From positions 41,318 through 105,317 of the forward strand of contig DATKCT010000047.1 in assembly GCA_035513055.1 (NCBI GenBank): a DNA stretch of 64,000 nucleotides, given 5' to 3'. Source of the DNA: DATKCT01 sp035513055. GTDB taxonomy: Bacteria > Verrucomicrobiota > Verrucomicrobiia > Verrucomicrobiales > DEV007. The notes under the pieces were generated by a model. That model worked only from the letters and a program-made list of their open reading frames with translations. It had not been told where the DNA came from and did no database searches. The position numbers and the translations under genes were made by a program. Below are positions 35,038 through 43,461 of the stretch, one piece after another; the stretch's first letter is position 1; every line of letters starts with the position of its first letter.

Positions 35038-35093
35038 AGACTTGGATGATCGTTCGCCGGGGGGTCCGGCAGGTCATCGCGTTGCCCTTTAAG

Positions 35094-35109
35094 AACTGTT
35101 TTCTCAGTT
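35094..35109. promoter_or_regulatory. Inverted repeat upstream of the BlaI-type gene, possible operator
   Basis: AACTG and CAGTT arms with a six-base spacer lie about 43 bases before the repressor start in an AT-rich stretch. BlaI-type repressors usually bind inverted repeats in their own promoter; this one differs from the TACA/TGTA consensus, so the link is tentative. Confidence 0.3.
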
Positions 35110-35151
35110 TTTCCTTGCCGTTCTCCAGGAAAAGTTGAAAAATCCGTTTTA

Positions 35152-35556
35152 ATGACTTGGATTTCGCGGTTGAGCAGGCGGGAACGCGAAGTCTTGGACA
35201 TCGTTTTCGCGCTGGAGGTGGCGACTTTGACCGAGATCGCCGCCCAGATGGAGAGTCCGCCGACCCGGGCGGCATTGCGCTCGACGGTGACGATCCTCGA
35301 GCGGAAAGGGCATCTGGTTCATGATCCGGAGCGGCGCGGACGGGAGTATGTGTATCGTCCAGCACGGGCCCGGGAACGGGAAGGGCGCTCGGCATGGCGG
35401 CATGTGGTGGGGACTTTTTTTGGAGGCTCGGTCCACCAGGCCTTGGCGGCTTGGTTGAGCGACCCGAAGGACCGGGTCAGTCCGGAGGAACTGCGCGAAT
35501 TGGAGGAGTTGATCCGGCAGGCCCGGCGAACAGCCGCAAAGGAGGAGAAGTCATGA
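35152..35556 (+). CDS. BlaI/MecI/CopY-family transcriptional repressor
   Basis: 134 residues. Winged-helix N-terminal half: LSRREREVLDIVFAL (6-20), TLTEIAAQM, and the recognition helix region TRAALRSTVTILERKGHL, then the wing REYVYRP. The C-terminal half is the dimerisation helix pair. In BlaI and MecI, cleavage between the domains by a sensor protease releases the repressor. The next gene, an M56 peptidase of the BlaR1 type, overlaps it by four bases (ATGA), so the two are a regulator pair. The signal sensed is not known. No beta-lactamase is adjacent. Confidence 0.9.
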   Translation: MTWISRLSRREREVLDIVFALEVATLTEIAAQMESPPTRAALRSTVTILERKGHLVHDPERRGREYVYRPARAREREGRSAWRHVVGTFFGGSVHQALAAWLSDPKDRVSPEELRELEELIRQARRTAAKEEKS

Positions 35557-37331
35557 ATGCGATCGCGGAATGGGTGGAGTTGCTTCGCTACGATCTGGGT
35601 TCGTGGGGGTGGCTGGGGAGTTCGGCGCTCAAGAGCACGATGTGGTTAGGATTGGCGCTGCTCTTGATCGCCGCGGCGGGGCGGCGATCGGCAGCCTTCC
35701 GCCATGTGCTTGGCGTGGCAGCCGCGTTAGGCATTCCGGTTATCTTTGTTCTCAACCTGTCGCCCATCCCCGAGTCGGCCGGATGGAATCCATGGCTCCA
35801 AAGCAAAGCGGCGCTTATGGTCAAGCCCGTGGAACGGATCGCTGAGACAACCGGAGATCCGGCGACTCACAGCGTGGATTTTCCTGGAAGGAAGGTCGAA
35901 CAACGGCGGTCCTGGATCCCGTTCGCGCGCCTTTTGGCGTTTGAAATATGGTTTTGTGGGGTCTTGGTTGGGTTATCGTTGGCGACGCTGAGCCTGCTGC
36001 GAAAGCCAAGTCCCCGAGGCGCGGTATGGAGGGCATGCGCGTCCGCGAGGATTCATCGGGTATTGCGAGCAGAATGCCGGGGATTTGGATGGCGGCGGCT
36101 ACCGCGGATTTGGCTGGTGCAGGGTTCCATGCCCGGTGTTCATAGGGTGCTGCGTCCGCGGGTCATCCTGCCGCCGGAGGCCACAGGCTGGGAGGATTCT
36201 CGACTCCGGGACGTGTTGCGGCACGAAGCGGCGCATCTGGCGCGCCGCGATCTGACCTGGCAGGCGGTAGTGTTGCTGGCTTTGTTACTCGTTTGGTTCC
36301 ATCCCTTGGCCTGGGTGTTGCGCCGGCGTTTGGAGATCAGCCGCGAGGAGGCCTGTGATGACGCGGTGTTGCGGGCGGGATCGGCGGGGCCCGACTATGC
36401 GGATCATTTGCTGGCATTGGCTGGAAACGGCTTGGGTTACCGGCGCAGCCGGCAAGTTCTCGCCGCTCCGGCCAGCGCTGTGGGCGAACGTATTCGCAGG
36501 GTCCTGTGCGTGAACAAGGTGAACCGGAATCCAGTGAGCCGGACCGGCGCGCTGGCCACCGGATGCGTGGGATTGTCGGCCGCGGCGGCGCTGGGGCTCC
36601 TCATAGGATGTGAAACGGCCCAGCCGGCGCATGCTCCGCTCCAGATTGGCCGCGAAGAACTGCCGCCGATCGCTCCGGTTCGAGGGGGAGGCGGGCAATA
36701 CGACATCCTCATCCAATTCTCCAAGCGTTCTGTGCGGCCGGAACAAATCCAAGAACTGCCGTTGCTGCAGAAGGCTGCAGAAGGGTCTGTCGAGTTGCTG
36801 ACCCCGGAGGAGGGGTGGCGTTATTTCTTCAGTCAGGACATCCGGGGTTTGGACATTCTCACGATGCCGAGTGTCTCGGAGGCGCCCGGAAAGCTGGTGA
36901 CGAACCAAGTCATTCGGGAATTGGTTTATCCAAAGTCGTGGGATCCCGGGGCCGGGGAGTATCCTCCAACCCCCACGGCGTTCGACACAACGTGGACGGG
37001 GGTTCAGGCTTCCGTGACGGTGCAGCGCGGGGTTTCAGGAAACCGGGTCCCGCTCGAGCTTCAAGGCGAGGTTCGGGAGTTGGAGGGATTTGAAGGAGGA
37101 GAGAAGGGTATGCCCATGCCCGTCATCGCTTCCCGGTCATTGCACCGCAAAGGAACCTTTCCAAATGGCAGCGTCTTTGTCCTGGGGACCATGGAAGACG
37201 AACAAAACATTTCGGACCAAACGCCGGTGCTTGGGGACATCCCAGTTCTAGGAAAGCTGTTTCGACGGGAATGGACGGATAAGAGGATTGGGATCATCGT
37301 GATGCGGGTGGTCGTCCGGGATCGTGAGTGA
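35553..37331 (+). CDS. BlaR1/MecR1-like M56 metallopeptidase fused to a secretin-like C-terminal domain
   Basis: 592 residues from the ATG at 35553 behind GGAGGAG. Residues 1-150 carry several membrane segments; the zinc site HEAAH is at 224-228 with Glu266 (REEACDD) as the likely third ligand, typical M56. A further hydrophobic segment with LLIGC at 349-353 precedes an exported region of about 240 residues. This does not look like the penicillin-binding sensor of BlaR1. Instead it has beta-rich sequence and ends with QTPVLGDIPVLGKLFR near residue 560, the signature of the secretin (GspD/PilQ) C-terminal domain. A plausible role is an envelope sensor that cleaves the BlaI-type repressor. The fusion is uncommon in my experience. 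Confidence 0.82.
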   Translation: MNAIAEWVELLRYDLGSWGWLGSSALKSTMWLGLALLLIAAAGRRSAAFRHVLGVAAALGIPVIFVLNLSPIPESAGWNPWLQSKAALMVKPVERIAETTGDPATHSVDFPGRKVEQRRSWIPFARLLAFEIWFCGVLVGLSLATLSLLRKPSPRGAVWRACASARIHRVLRAECRGFGWRRLPRIWLVQGSMPGVHRVLRPRVILPPEATGWEDSRLRDVLRHEAAHLARRDLTWQAVVLLALLLVWFHPLAWVLRRRLEISREEACDDAVLRAGSAGPDYADHLLALAGNGLGYRRSRQVLAAPASAVGERIRRVLCVNKVNRNPVSRTGALATGCVGLSAAAALGLLIGCETAQPAHAPLQIGREELPPIAPVRGGGGQYDILIQFSKRSVRPEQIQELPLLQKAAEGSVELLTPEEGWRYFFSQDIRGLDILTMPSVSEAPGKLVTNQVIRELVYPKSWDPGAGEYPPTPTAFDTTWTGVQASVTVQRGVSGNRVPLELQGEVRELEGFEGGEKGMPMPVIASRSLHRKGTFPNGSVFVLGTMEDEQNISDQTPVLGDIPVLGKLFRREWTDKRIGIIVMRVVVRDRE

Positions 37332-37750
37332 GATGAACCCCCGCCACCCTCGCCTCTGGGCAGGCGGGAATGCCAGGCTTTGAGAAGCGAATTCCTTGGC
37401 GCCAGGCAAAGCCCTGAGAGGCGGGGATGGCGCTCGCAAACCGAAACAATGAACCGAAAGGAGACGATGACGTAGCGAGCAACTGAACGCCTCTGGTGAG
37501 ACCCGGCGGGGGATGATCCCGCCCGGAAAGGACTGACCATCCACCGGAAGCGAGCCTTGGTAGGAGTCTCGCTTCGCCTCCGAAAGATCACAGCTCAACC
37601 GCCGGGATTACGACCGGTCGAACAGGAGGCAGTAAAGCTGGGGGGAGCCTATGCACCAACGGGGCGTCGGAGGCGGAAGGAGCCTCCAAATCTCTGGCGG
37701 TCGTCTCTGAGCGGCGGCAGAGCAACCCCCCGTTGGGAAATTACTGGGGC

Positions 37751-37768
37751 GCGGGCACTCCTGCCCGC
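37751..37768. repeat. Perfect inverted repeat, GCGGGCACTCCTGCCCGC
   Basis: Seven-base arms GCGGGCA/TGCCCGC around CTCC. It lies 18 bases before a second, stronger palindrome, suggesting a two-hairpin intergenic element. Confidence 0.6.
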
Positions 37769-37786
37769 GATCTTGTGCGGCCCAAT

Positions 37787-37805
37787 GGCGGACAGAGTGT
37801 CCGCC
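37787..37805. repeat. Perfect inverted repeat, GGCGGACAGAGTGTCCGCC
   Basis: Eight-base arms GGCGGACA/TGTCCGCC around GAG. Together with the preceding hairpin it looks like a dispersed palindromic unit rather than a terminator, since no T-run follows. Confidence 0.6.
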
Positions 37806-37938
37806 CCCCGGTAAGGGAGATAGTGGTCGTTTCTTGTCGACCCATGAAAACATACCATGGAAATGCGTTTTCACGATCGGTACATAGGAACTGTGCACTT
37901 TCTCTCCCGTGGATTTTACTCGTGCAAACCGGAGGTGA

Positions 37939-38322
37939 AGAGATTATCATGGATTCCCGCATTATGCCTATGATACGGTCCCGTTTGTAAGTTATCATCC
38001 GGACTGGGAGGACGGCAACCAACCTTATACCTCGCCAGTGGGAAGCTTCGCGCCAAATTCCTATGGGCTCTTCGACATGATAGGGAATGTGCAGGAGTGG
38101 TGCTGGGACATGTATGACCCAGAATACTACCGGGACTCTCCTGAGACAATCCCCGCGGGGCCTGCTGTGAGCAGTTTCACGCCGCGGTTACTGTCAGTGT
38201 TCGTTTCCCGCGGCGGGTCTTGGCGCGACCTTGCCTTCAATTGCCGTTTGACCAGACGGATCGTGTACTACCAGCGGAACAGAACCAACTATCTGGGGTT
38301 CCGCCCAGCCCGAGGGCTGTAG
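37939..38322 (+). pseudogene. C-terminal remnant of a formylglycine-generating-enzyme-like (SUMF1/FGE) protein
   Basis: From 37939 the frame reads RDYHGFPHYAYDTVPF, then SPVGSFAPNSYGLFDMIGNV, QEWCWD and, near the end, SRGGSW and YLGFRPARGL. These are the classic C-terminal blocks of the FGE-sulfatase family (GLxDMxGNVxEW and RGGSW). Upstream the frame is closed by a TGA at 37936-37938 and no N-terminal half is present, so the gene is truncated. A start at the GTG at 38038 would give 94 residues, unlikely to fold alone. Confidence 0.7.
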
Positions 38323-38336
38323 GAGAAATGCGGGTT
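38323..38336 (-). repeat. Copy of the AACCCGCATTTCTC motif
   Basis: GAGAAATGCGGGTT on the plus strand is the exact reverse complement of the core at 31808-31821. It lies exactly at the junction of the FGE remnant stop and the stop of the small membrane protein. Confidence 0.6.
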
Positions 38337-38625
38337 AGCGTTCGGCCGGAAGTTTGATCTCGATGCCGTCGCGGGCTTTCTGGTCGCTGTGATGCGGCAG
38401 CCACCAAAAGACGTAAAGGATGATGGCGATGCAGGCAAGGGCGCCGAGACTGAGTCCGGCCCGGCGCAGATTCCGTTGAGTGAGGGCTTGGCGCTGAAGG
38501 TTGCGTTGGATCTTAGCTTCGCGGGCAATCTTTTCCTTGGAAGCTCGGGCTCGCGCCACGGAGCGCCGCGATTGGAACTTTCCGGTATCGCCGGGCCCGG
38601 TGCGGCGTGGCTGGTCATTACTCAT
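38335..38625 (-). CDS. Small single-pass membrane protein, unknown function
   Basis: 96 residues from the ATG at 38625 (another ATG at 38637). The first 55 residues are strongly basic and likely helical (SRRSVARARASKEKIAREAK), followed by one membrane segment (LSLGALACIAIILYVFWWL) and a short tail ending EIKLPAER. By the positive-inside rule the basic part stays in the cytoplasm. No family is recognised. It stands alone, divergent from the SufE-like gene. Confidence 0.6.
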   Translation of the reverse strand: MSNDQPRRTGPGDTGKFQSRRSVARARASKEKIAREAKIQRNLQRQALTQRNLRRAGLSLGALACIAIILYVFWWLPHHSDQKARDGIEIKLPAER

Positions 38626-38957
38626 GAAATCATCCATTGACGCTGTGCTGTCTGATCGGTTGGGCCGGGACCATAGCCTGAGGCCTGGGGTATAGCAACG
38701 CCTCGTCGCCGGAGCGCAGGGCAGGGGAAGAGCGTCGCTTCGCGACTCGGCCGGTGGCGCGACCCTTCGGGCGGAACTTGATGAAAGCGTTGGCTTTGTT
38801 GCTCGCCGGCCGCGAATTACCATTCGCTCCCTCCTCGGGTCGCGCCAACCCTCCCAACAAGTCCCGCTCCGCATCACCGAATACATCAACAGGCCCGTGT
38901 GCCAGATCTTCCTCAGACGGAGATGGCGTCCTGGGCCGGGACATGGCAGGGTGAGGC
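38626..38957. other. Intergenic region between divergent genes
   Basis: About 330 bases with promoters expected for both flanking genes. I see no protein-like frame and no clear consensus promoter. Confidence 0.4.
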
Positions 38958-39491
38958 ATGGGACCGGGACCGGTTGCCGGCGGCGGGATCCCTTCCTGGG
39001 AGGAAGGCGCTTCTCGGGGAGATCTGGACGATATCCCGATCGCCTTGCGAGAGATCGTCCTGCTCTTCGAGATATTGGCCGAGTCGGAACGAAGGGAGAC
39101 CCTTCTGAGTTTTGCCCAGAGCGCAGGCTCTTTCGAGCCATTGGAAGGGGAGGTCTTTGATGTTGAGGATTTGCGTCAAGATGTCGAATGCAGCGACAAA
39201 GTCGGCGTTTATGTCCGGGCTGGGGAGGACCAAAGGCTGCATTTGAGAATGCGACTGGGGCCCGAAGCGCAGACGCTGACGCGCGCGATGGCGGGCATCT
39301 TTTGCCAGGGATTGGAGGGGGCTACGGCGGCGGAGGTGCTGGCCGTGCCGGACGCGGTCGTTTTTCGCATCGTGGGCGCCCGATTGATGCGGCTGCGGAG
39401 CCGAACGGTTTATTATGTTCTCGAGCGCATCAGGGAGGCGGTCCGGAGCGCCGGTAAAAGGATGGCGTCGCGTGGCGCGGAAACACAGTGA
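38958..39491 (+). CDS. SufE-family protein
   Basis: 177 residues from the ATG at 38958. From about residue 25 it follows SufE: an N-terminal helix, then the loop DVECSDKVGVYV, in which Cys78 corresponds to the sulfur-accepting cysteine of the usual GCxSxVW motif, and the C-terminal helices (AMAGIFCQGLEGATAAEVLA and a final ERIREAVR). SufE receives persulfide from SufS and passes it to the scaffold. The loop is shorter and lacks the tryptophan, and no sufS lies nearby, so the partner is open. The first 20 residues are low in similarity; a later start is possible. Confidence 0.72.
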   Translation: MGPGPVAGGGIPSWEEGASRGDLDDIPIALREIVLLFEILAESERRETLLSFAQSAGSFEPLEGEVFDVEDLRQDVECSDKVGVYVRAGEDQRLHLRMRLGPEAQTLTRAMAGIFCQGLEGATAAEVLAVPDAVVFRIVGARLMRLRSRTVYYVLERIREAVRSAGKRMASRGAETQ

Positions 39492-39504
39492 GATAACGGG
39501 AGTT

Positions 39505-40728
39505 TCACGGCTCCGAATCAGCGGCGATTTTCCAAAGGTGTCCGTCGCTGCGCACATAGAGGGCGTCTCGGCTGATCGCTGGTGTGCACTGAATGGATTC
39601 GCCGAGATCGATCGTCCCCACGACAACCCCTTCATCGCCGCGCAGATCGACGCATTGTCCGATGCCGCGTTCACCGAAAACATAGAGGTGATTCGAAGCC
39701 GCAACGGGCGAACCTGCGAAGGGTCCTTCGAGCCGCAGTCTCCAGAGGCGTTCGCCATCGGAAAGGCGGCCGGTGGTGAGGACCCCGGCGCCGTTGAGGA
39801 TGTAGACCTTGTCGCCCAGCACGACGGGACTGGCGGTGGCAGGCTGGAGCTGGCCGGTTTGCCAAACGACGGCGGGCGCGCCGCCGGCGGTCGGAGGTTT
39901 CAACGCCGTAAGGCCATGAGACGGCACGATGAGGAGTTCTCCAGCGACGGCGCTGGAGGGGATGGGGGAGGCGCCGTCCGTGTATTCCCAGAGGATCGCT
40001 CCCGATTCAGGAAGGACCGCGGTGATCCCCTTGGTGGATTGAAGAGCCACGAGGTCTCCCGCAGGAGTATTGCGCAGGAGCAGGGGAGAAGTCCAGTTTG
40101 CCGCCTTTGGCCGGTCGATTTTCCAACGGTTGCGGCCGTTGCTCACTTTGAGTCCGGCGGCGAAGGATTCGCTGTCGTTTTCAATTTGAACAATGAGGGT
40201 ATCTCCGGCGACGAGAAGGGAGGAGGCCAGGCCAAGACTGTTGCTGGCGTTGGCGTAGTCGTAAGTGAGACCCCGGAGCCAGAGTAGATTGCCTTGGAAG
40301 TCGAGGCAGAAGAGGTCGTTGGATGAGAAAAGGGCGAAGAGGCGTTCGCCATCGCAGGCCGGGGTCGGGGCGGCGACATTGGTTTTTTCGTGGCACATGG
40401 TCCGGCCGGTGGCGCGGAAGCGCCGTTCCCAGAGCGCAGTTCCGTCCACGGCGGAGAAGCAAAACACGTGGAGAATCTGTTGCTCGGCTCCGCTGGCGGC
40501 AGTGATGAAGATGCGCTCTCCGGCAACGACAGGGCTGGAGAGGCCGCGTCCCGGAAGGGCTGCAGACCAGGCGACGTGGCGTGCGGCGTCGAGCGCGGTC
40601 GGAAGATGATCTGATCCGGTCGCGGTTCCGTTGCCCAGAGGACCGCGGAACTGAAGCCAATCGGCGGTTCCGGAGACGGGCGCCAGGATCGCCAATGTGA
40701 CGGAGAGAATGAGGAGGGGCCGGGACAT
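39505..40728 (-). CDS. Exported PQQ-like beta-propeller protein
   Basis: 407 residues with a signal peptide (LLILSVTLAILAPVSG) and repeated propeller blades: DWLQFRGPLGNG at the start, typical of PVC secreted propellers, then tryptophan-docking-like blades (DGTALWERRF, QGNLLWLRG, SGAILWEY, GERLWRLRL). No quinoprotein dehydrogenase catalytic residues are clear, so a binding or scaffold role like BamB is equally possible. Located 28 bases downstream of the gene at 40757-41971 on the same strand, so the two are likely co-expressed. Confidence 0.85.
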   Translation of the reverse strand: MSRPLLILSVTLAILAPVSGTADWLQFRGPLGNGTATGSDHLPTALDAARHVAWSAALPGRGLSSPVVAGERIFITAASGAEQQILHVFCFSAVDGTALWERRFRATGRTMCHEKTNVAAPTPACDGERLFALFSSNDLFCLDFQGNLLWLRGLTYDYANASNSLGLASSLLVAGDTLIVQIENDSESFAAGLKVSNGRNRWKIDRPKAANWTSPLLLRNTPAGDLVALQSTKGITAVLPESGAILWEYTDGASPIPSSAVAGELLIVPSHGLTALKPPTAGGAPAVVWQTGQLQPATASPVVLGDKVYILNGAGVLTTGRLSDGERLWRLRLEGPFAGSPVAASNHLYVFGERGIGQCVDLRGDEGVVVGTIDLGESIQCTPAISRDALYVRSDGHLWKIAADSEP

Positions 40729-40756
40729 GGGCGCGGATGGTGATCGAGGAATGGAC

Positions 40757-41971
40757 TCAGGAGGAACTTGCGCGGACGGGGCGCCGGGTTTCCTCCGGAG
40801 TGGCCGGGCGGCCGGTGGAAAGAATCGCCGTGCCCGAGGCGTCGCAGACGCGCAACTGGAACTGCCATTCGACAGTCCAGTCTTCGACCTGCTCGTTCTG
40901 GCAGAGTTTCACAAGGATCTCGTTGCGGCCTTCCCGGAGTTGGCACGGCATGCGATATTGATCGATGCGTATGCCCCGGTGGTATTCGTCGCGGCCGAAG
41001 AGGAGTTCCCCATTGAGCCACACTTTCCAGGCGTTTTTGGATCCGAGCCGCAGCTCGGCAGGCTGGGTCGAGTCTGAAATGAACTCCGTCCAGGCATAAC
41101 CGGTGACTTCCTTGAGCATGCCGAGAGGCTGATTCAAATCGACCATGCCGTGGCGATCAGTGGTCCGGTAGTCTATCCATTGCACGGCGCCTTCTTTTCC
41201 CGGGAGCGAAACGTCGAGACTGATTCCTTCTTCGGGGGGAAACGCGGCGTCGAATCCACTCCGGTCCTGGTTGTGGAAAGGTCCGATCACCTTCCACTCG
41301 GTCAGGAATCCGAAATGGCGGGGAAGATCGACTTCCTGGCCCAGGACGCCGAGGCGTTCGGCGATGAGTTCGATCTGATCGACGTCGCGAGCGGACTGGA
41401 GGGCCTGGCGAAAGAGAAGGGCCGCTGGGCCGGGCTGGCCTGCTGTCTGTTGCCGCGAGGCTTCGTCGATGAGTCCTTGCACGGCGGGACGGCGGAGTTC
41501 GACGGCCGGGTCATTGAGGAAGCCCGGGATGAGTTGGTTGGCGGCGTCGGGTTCGACGCTGTGGATGAGGTCGAAGGCGAGCCGGCGGGCGTGGGGAGAA
41601 CGGCTGGTGTCGAGCAGGATGTCGCCGAGCGTTGCAATGGGCAAGGGGCGCCCGGCGGTGCGTTCGCGGGAGGCGATGGCTTCGGCGGCGGAAGCGATCC
41701 AATTGGCGGACAGGGGGTTGCCCTGATCGAGGGCGGCGAGGAGCTGCGGCAGTTGGGAGGCGCCGGCAGCGGCGATGATTTTCCAGGCGGCGGCGGCCTC
41801 TTCGTTCCCCTCTCCCTCCGGTCCGACCGAGGCGAGGGTGGATAGGGCATTGGCGACGGGATCGCCGGGCGGACCGGCCGCCTCGGCGGCGCCTGCTAGG
41901 GCCGCGCTCCCGAGAGCGAGGAAGACGAAGAAGAGAGAGGCGGCTGGGTGTGGGCGGCAGCGGCTGCGCAT
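40757..41971 (-). CDS. Exported protein with helical repeats and a C-terminal beta domain
   Basis: 404 residues from the ATG at 41971 (MRSRCRPHP). Signal peptide at about 10-30. The first half is helical with HEAT-like spacing (LPQLLAALDQGNPLSANWIA, RRLAFDLIHS). The second half is beta-rich: WKVIGPFHNQ, NAWKVWLNGELLFG, and EGRNEILVKLCQNE, the pattern of galactose-binding-like domains common in secreted PVC proteins. It probably binds carbohydrate or protein on the surface. The PQQ-propeller protein is downstream in the same transcript. The longer open frame with an upstream start (42088) is unlikely, as it would put the signal peptide inside. Confidence 0.7.
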   Translation of the reverse strand: MRSRCRPHPAASLFFVFLALGSAALAGAAEAAGPPGDPVANALSTLASVGPEGEGNEEAAAAWKIIAAAGASQLPQLLAALDQGNPLSANWIASAAEAIASRERTAGRPLPIATLGDILLDTSRSPHARRLAFDLIHSVEPDAANQLIPGFLNDPAVELRRPAVQGLIDEASRQQTAGQPGPAALLFRQALQSARDVDQIELIAERLGVLGQEVDLPRHFGFLTEWKVIGPFHNQDRSGFDAAFPPEEGISLDVSLPGKEGAVQWIDYRTTDRHGMVDLNQPLGMLKEVTGYAWTEFISDSTQPAELRLGSKNAWKVWLNGELLFGRDEYHRGIRIDQYRMPCQLREGRNEILVKLCQNEQVEDWTVEWQFQLRVCDASGTAILSTGRPATPEETRRPVRASSS

Positions 41972-42124
41972 CGGGGCGGGAGTAAAGCGGAACAACAACG
42001 CGGGTTCAAGTCCCGGATACCGGCTGCTGGGGCGAAGACTGTGAAGCCCGGGAGCCTGGATTGGGCTTGCCGTAATCATACGTTCCATAACGCAAGGCAG
42101 CTCCCACTTTTATCAATTCCAACA

Positions 42125-42931
42125 TCACTCACAGGATGCGCCCGCTTCCGACGCCGAGCCGCAAGGCGGAAGTGAACCGGCCAGAATGTGCCCGCAGGGA
42201 ACGAAGCCAGCCTTCTGAAGCGTCTTACGAGAAGCGATATTCGCCGGGCCACAACGTGCCGCAGGGACGCTCCCTTGCCCGTAACAAACTTTCTTCAACT
42301 CCTGCACCAGGTAAGAGCCCAGTCCGCGTCTGCGGAACGCTTCCGCAACCTCCATGTGGATATCGCCGTATGGCCGGTTGTAATGGAAAAGGAGGCCTCC
42401 GGTTGCCGCGATTTTGCCTTCGACCTCGAGCACCCAATTTCCAACGGGCTCCACCTGATGAGCAAACATCTGTTCGGCATCGCCCACAGTCGCGGGCCGA
42501 AATAGGGTTCCGTTCGGCGGGTGGGCCGTCGTGATTTTGTCGTGGAAGAGAATAGACTCACTCGTCACATTCCCGGCGAACGTGTGCAACATCGTTGTCA
42601 ATAATGGGTCATTGCTCTGTGTCTCGATCCTCCTGGCGTTGCAGGCTCTGAGCAGCCCAATGAACAGGTCGAACATGCGCGAGCGGTAAGGAGGGGCCAC
42701 GTAAAACTCGAAAACCGTAGGCTTTCCCTTCCAAGGCCCAGCAACCGCAATGGAGCCATAACCCGCAACAACCCCGCCGGCCATGAGCAGATAGGGCTCG
42801 GTCCAGCCTTTGCGGGAGTGAAGCGAGTCGTGAATGATCTGGCAGTTCATCTCCTGCCGATACAGGTCGCGCCAAGGAAGGATTTCCTGATTGCTCGTCG
42901 CGTTGGCGCTGATTTCGTGGATTCTCTGCAT
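42125..42931 (-). CDS. GNAT-family acetyltransferase
   Basis: About 268 residues from the ATG at 42931; upstream ATGs are open but without Shine-Dalgarno support. The C-terminal half is a GNAT domain: EVEGKIAATGG, HMEVAEAFRRRGLGSYLVQE with the acetyl-CoA binding R/QxxGxG/A pattern, and NIASRKTLQKAGFVPCGHIL. The N-terminal half also has GNAT-like strands (AGGVVAGYGSIAVAG, FEFYVAPPYRSRMFDLFI), suggesting a tandem GNAT fold. Acceptor unknown. No near neighbour on the same strand. Confidence 0.78.
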   Translation of the reverse strand: MQRIHEISANATSNQEILPWRDLYRQEMNCQIIHDSLHSRKGWTEPYLLMAGGVVAGYGSIAVAGPWKGKPTVFEFYVAPPYRSRMFDLFIGLLRACNARRIETQSNDPLLTTMLHTFAGNVTSESILFHDKITTAHPPNGTLFRPATVGDAEQMFAHQVEPVGNWVLEVEGKIAATGGLLFHYNRPYGDIHMEVAEAFRRRGLGSYLVQELKKVCYGQGSVPAARCGPANIASRKTLQKAGFVPCGHILAGSLPPCGSASEAGASCE

Positions 42932-43171
42932 GTGGGTGTGACGTCGCCCATCGCCCATTGAGGTAAGGACGCCGGTTTCCTGGCGTGCCCTTTCGGAGAT
43001 CCCGGCATGTGGGACTACCACACTGGGCTCTTCGGAGGATGCGCACGATGAGCGGCGCGAGTTTCTGGTTGGTGTGATCATGCAGGTTTCGATTGGACTT
43101 GCAACGATTTGAGTGGGGAGCGTTCGCTATCGGAATCCGCCGGGATGAAGGGACTTGCCCTATCGGCCTCT
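42932..43171. other. Intergenic region
   Basis: Between the GNAT start and the transposase remnant. I see no gene; promoter for the GNAT gene expected. Confidence 0.35.
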
Positions 43172-43330
43172 AATAGAAACAAGGAGCGCATCGAGGCCCA
43201 CATCCTGGTCTCCTTTCTCGCCTTCTGTCTGCACGCCACCCTGCGCCACCAATTGCGCCTCAAAGCCCCCGGCCTCACACCCCGCTCACTGATCGAACAG
43301 CTCTCGGCTATCCAAAGGCTCGACGGCTTC
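43172..43330 (+). pseudogene. C-terminal fragment of an IS4/IS1634-type transposase
   Basis: The frame reads NKERIEAHILVSFLAFCLHA, then LRHQLRLKAPGLTPRSLIEQ and LSAIQRLD. The ERIEAHIxVxFLA motif is the typical C-terminal region of DDE transposases of this group. Neither the DDE core nor the natural end is present, and no terminal inverted repeat was found. Confidence 0.6.
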
Positions 43331-43461
43331 AGGGGACGGGTTCGAAATTCTCACTTACCTGAATCGCAGCGGGGACTTTACATCCAAGACCGGATTCGAG
43401 ATCGGCGGCCTTACCCTCGTTCTCGACTACGTTGCCCGGGCCGCCACGCTGCGGGCGCCTG

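Larger units (their letters stand above)
37332..37938. other. Intergenic region with stem-loops, no intact gene
   Basis: About 600 bases after the M56 gene. Short frames here do not look like proteins. It holds the two strong inverted repeats at 37751-37768 and 37787-37805 and leads into the broken FGE-like gene. Confidence 0.5.

Noticed and set aside
35152..37331. Beta-lactam resistance operon
   Set aside because: BlaI/M56 pair is present, but there is no beta-lactamase or PBP2a gene next to it and the sensor part is not penicillin-binding.
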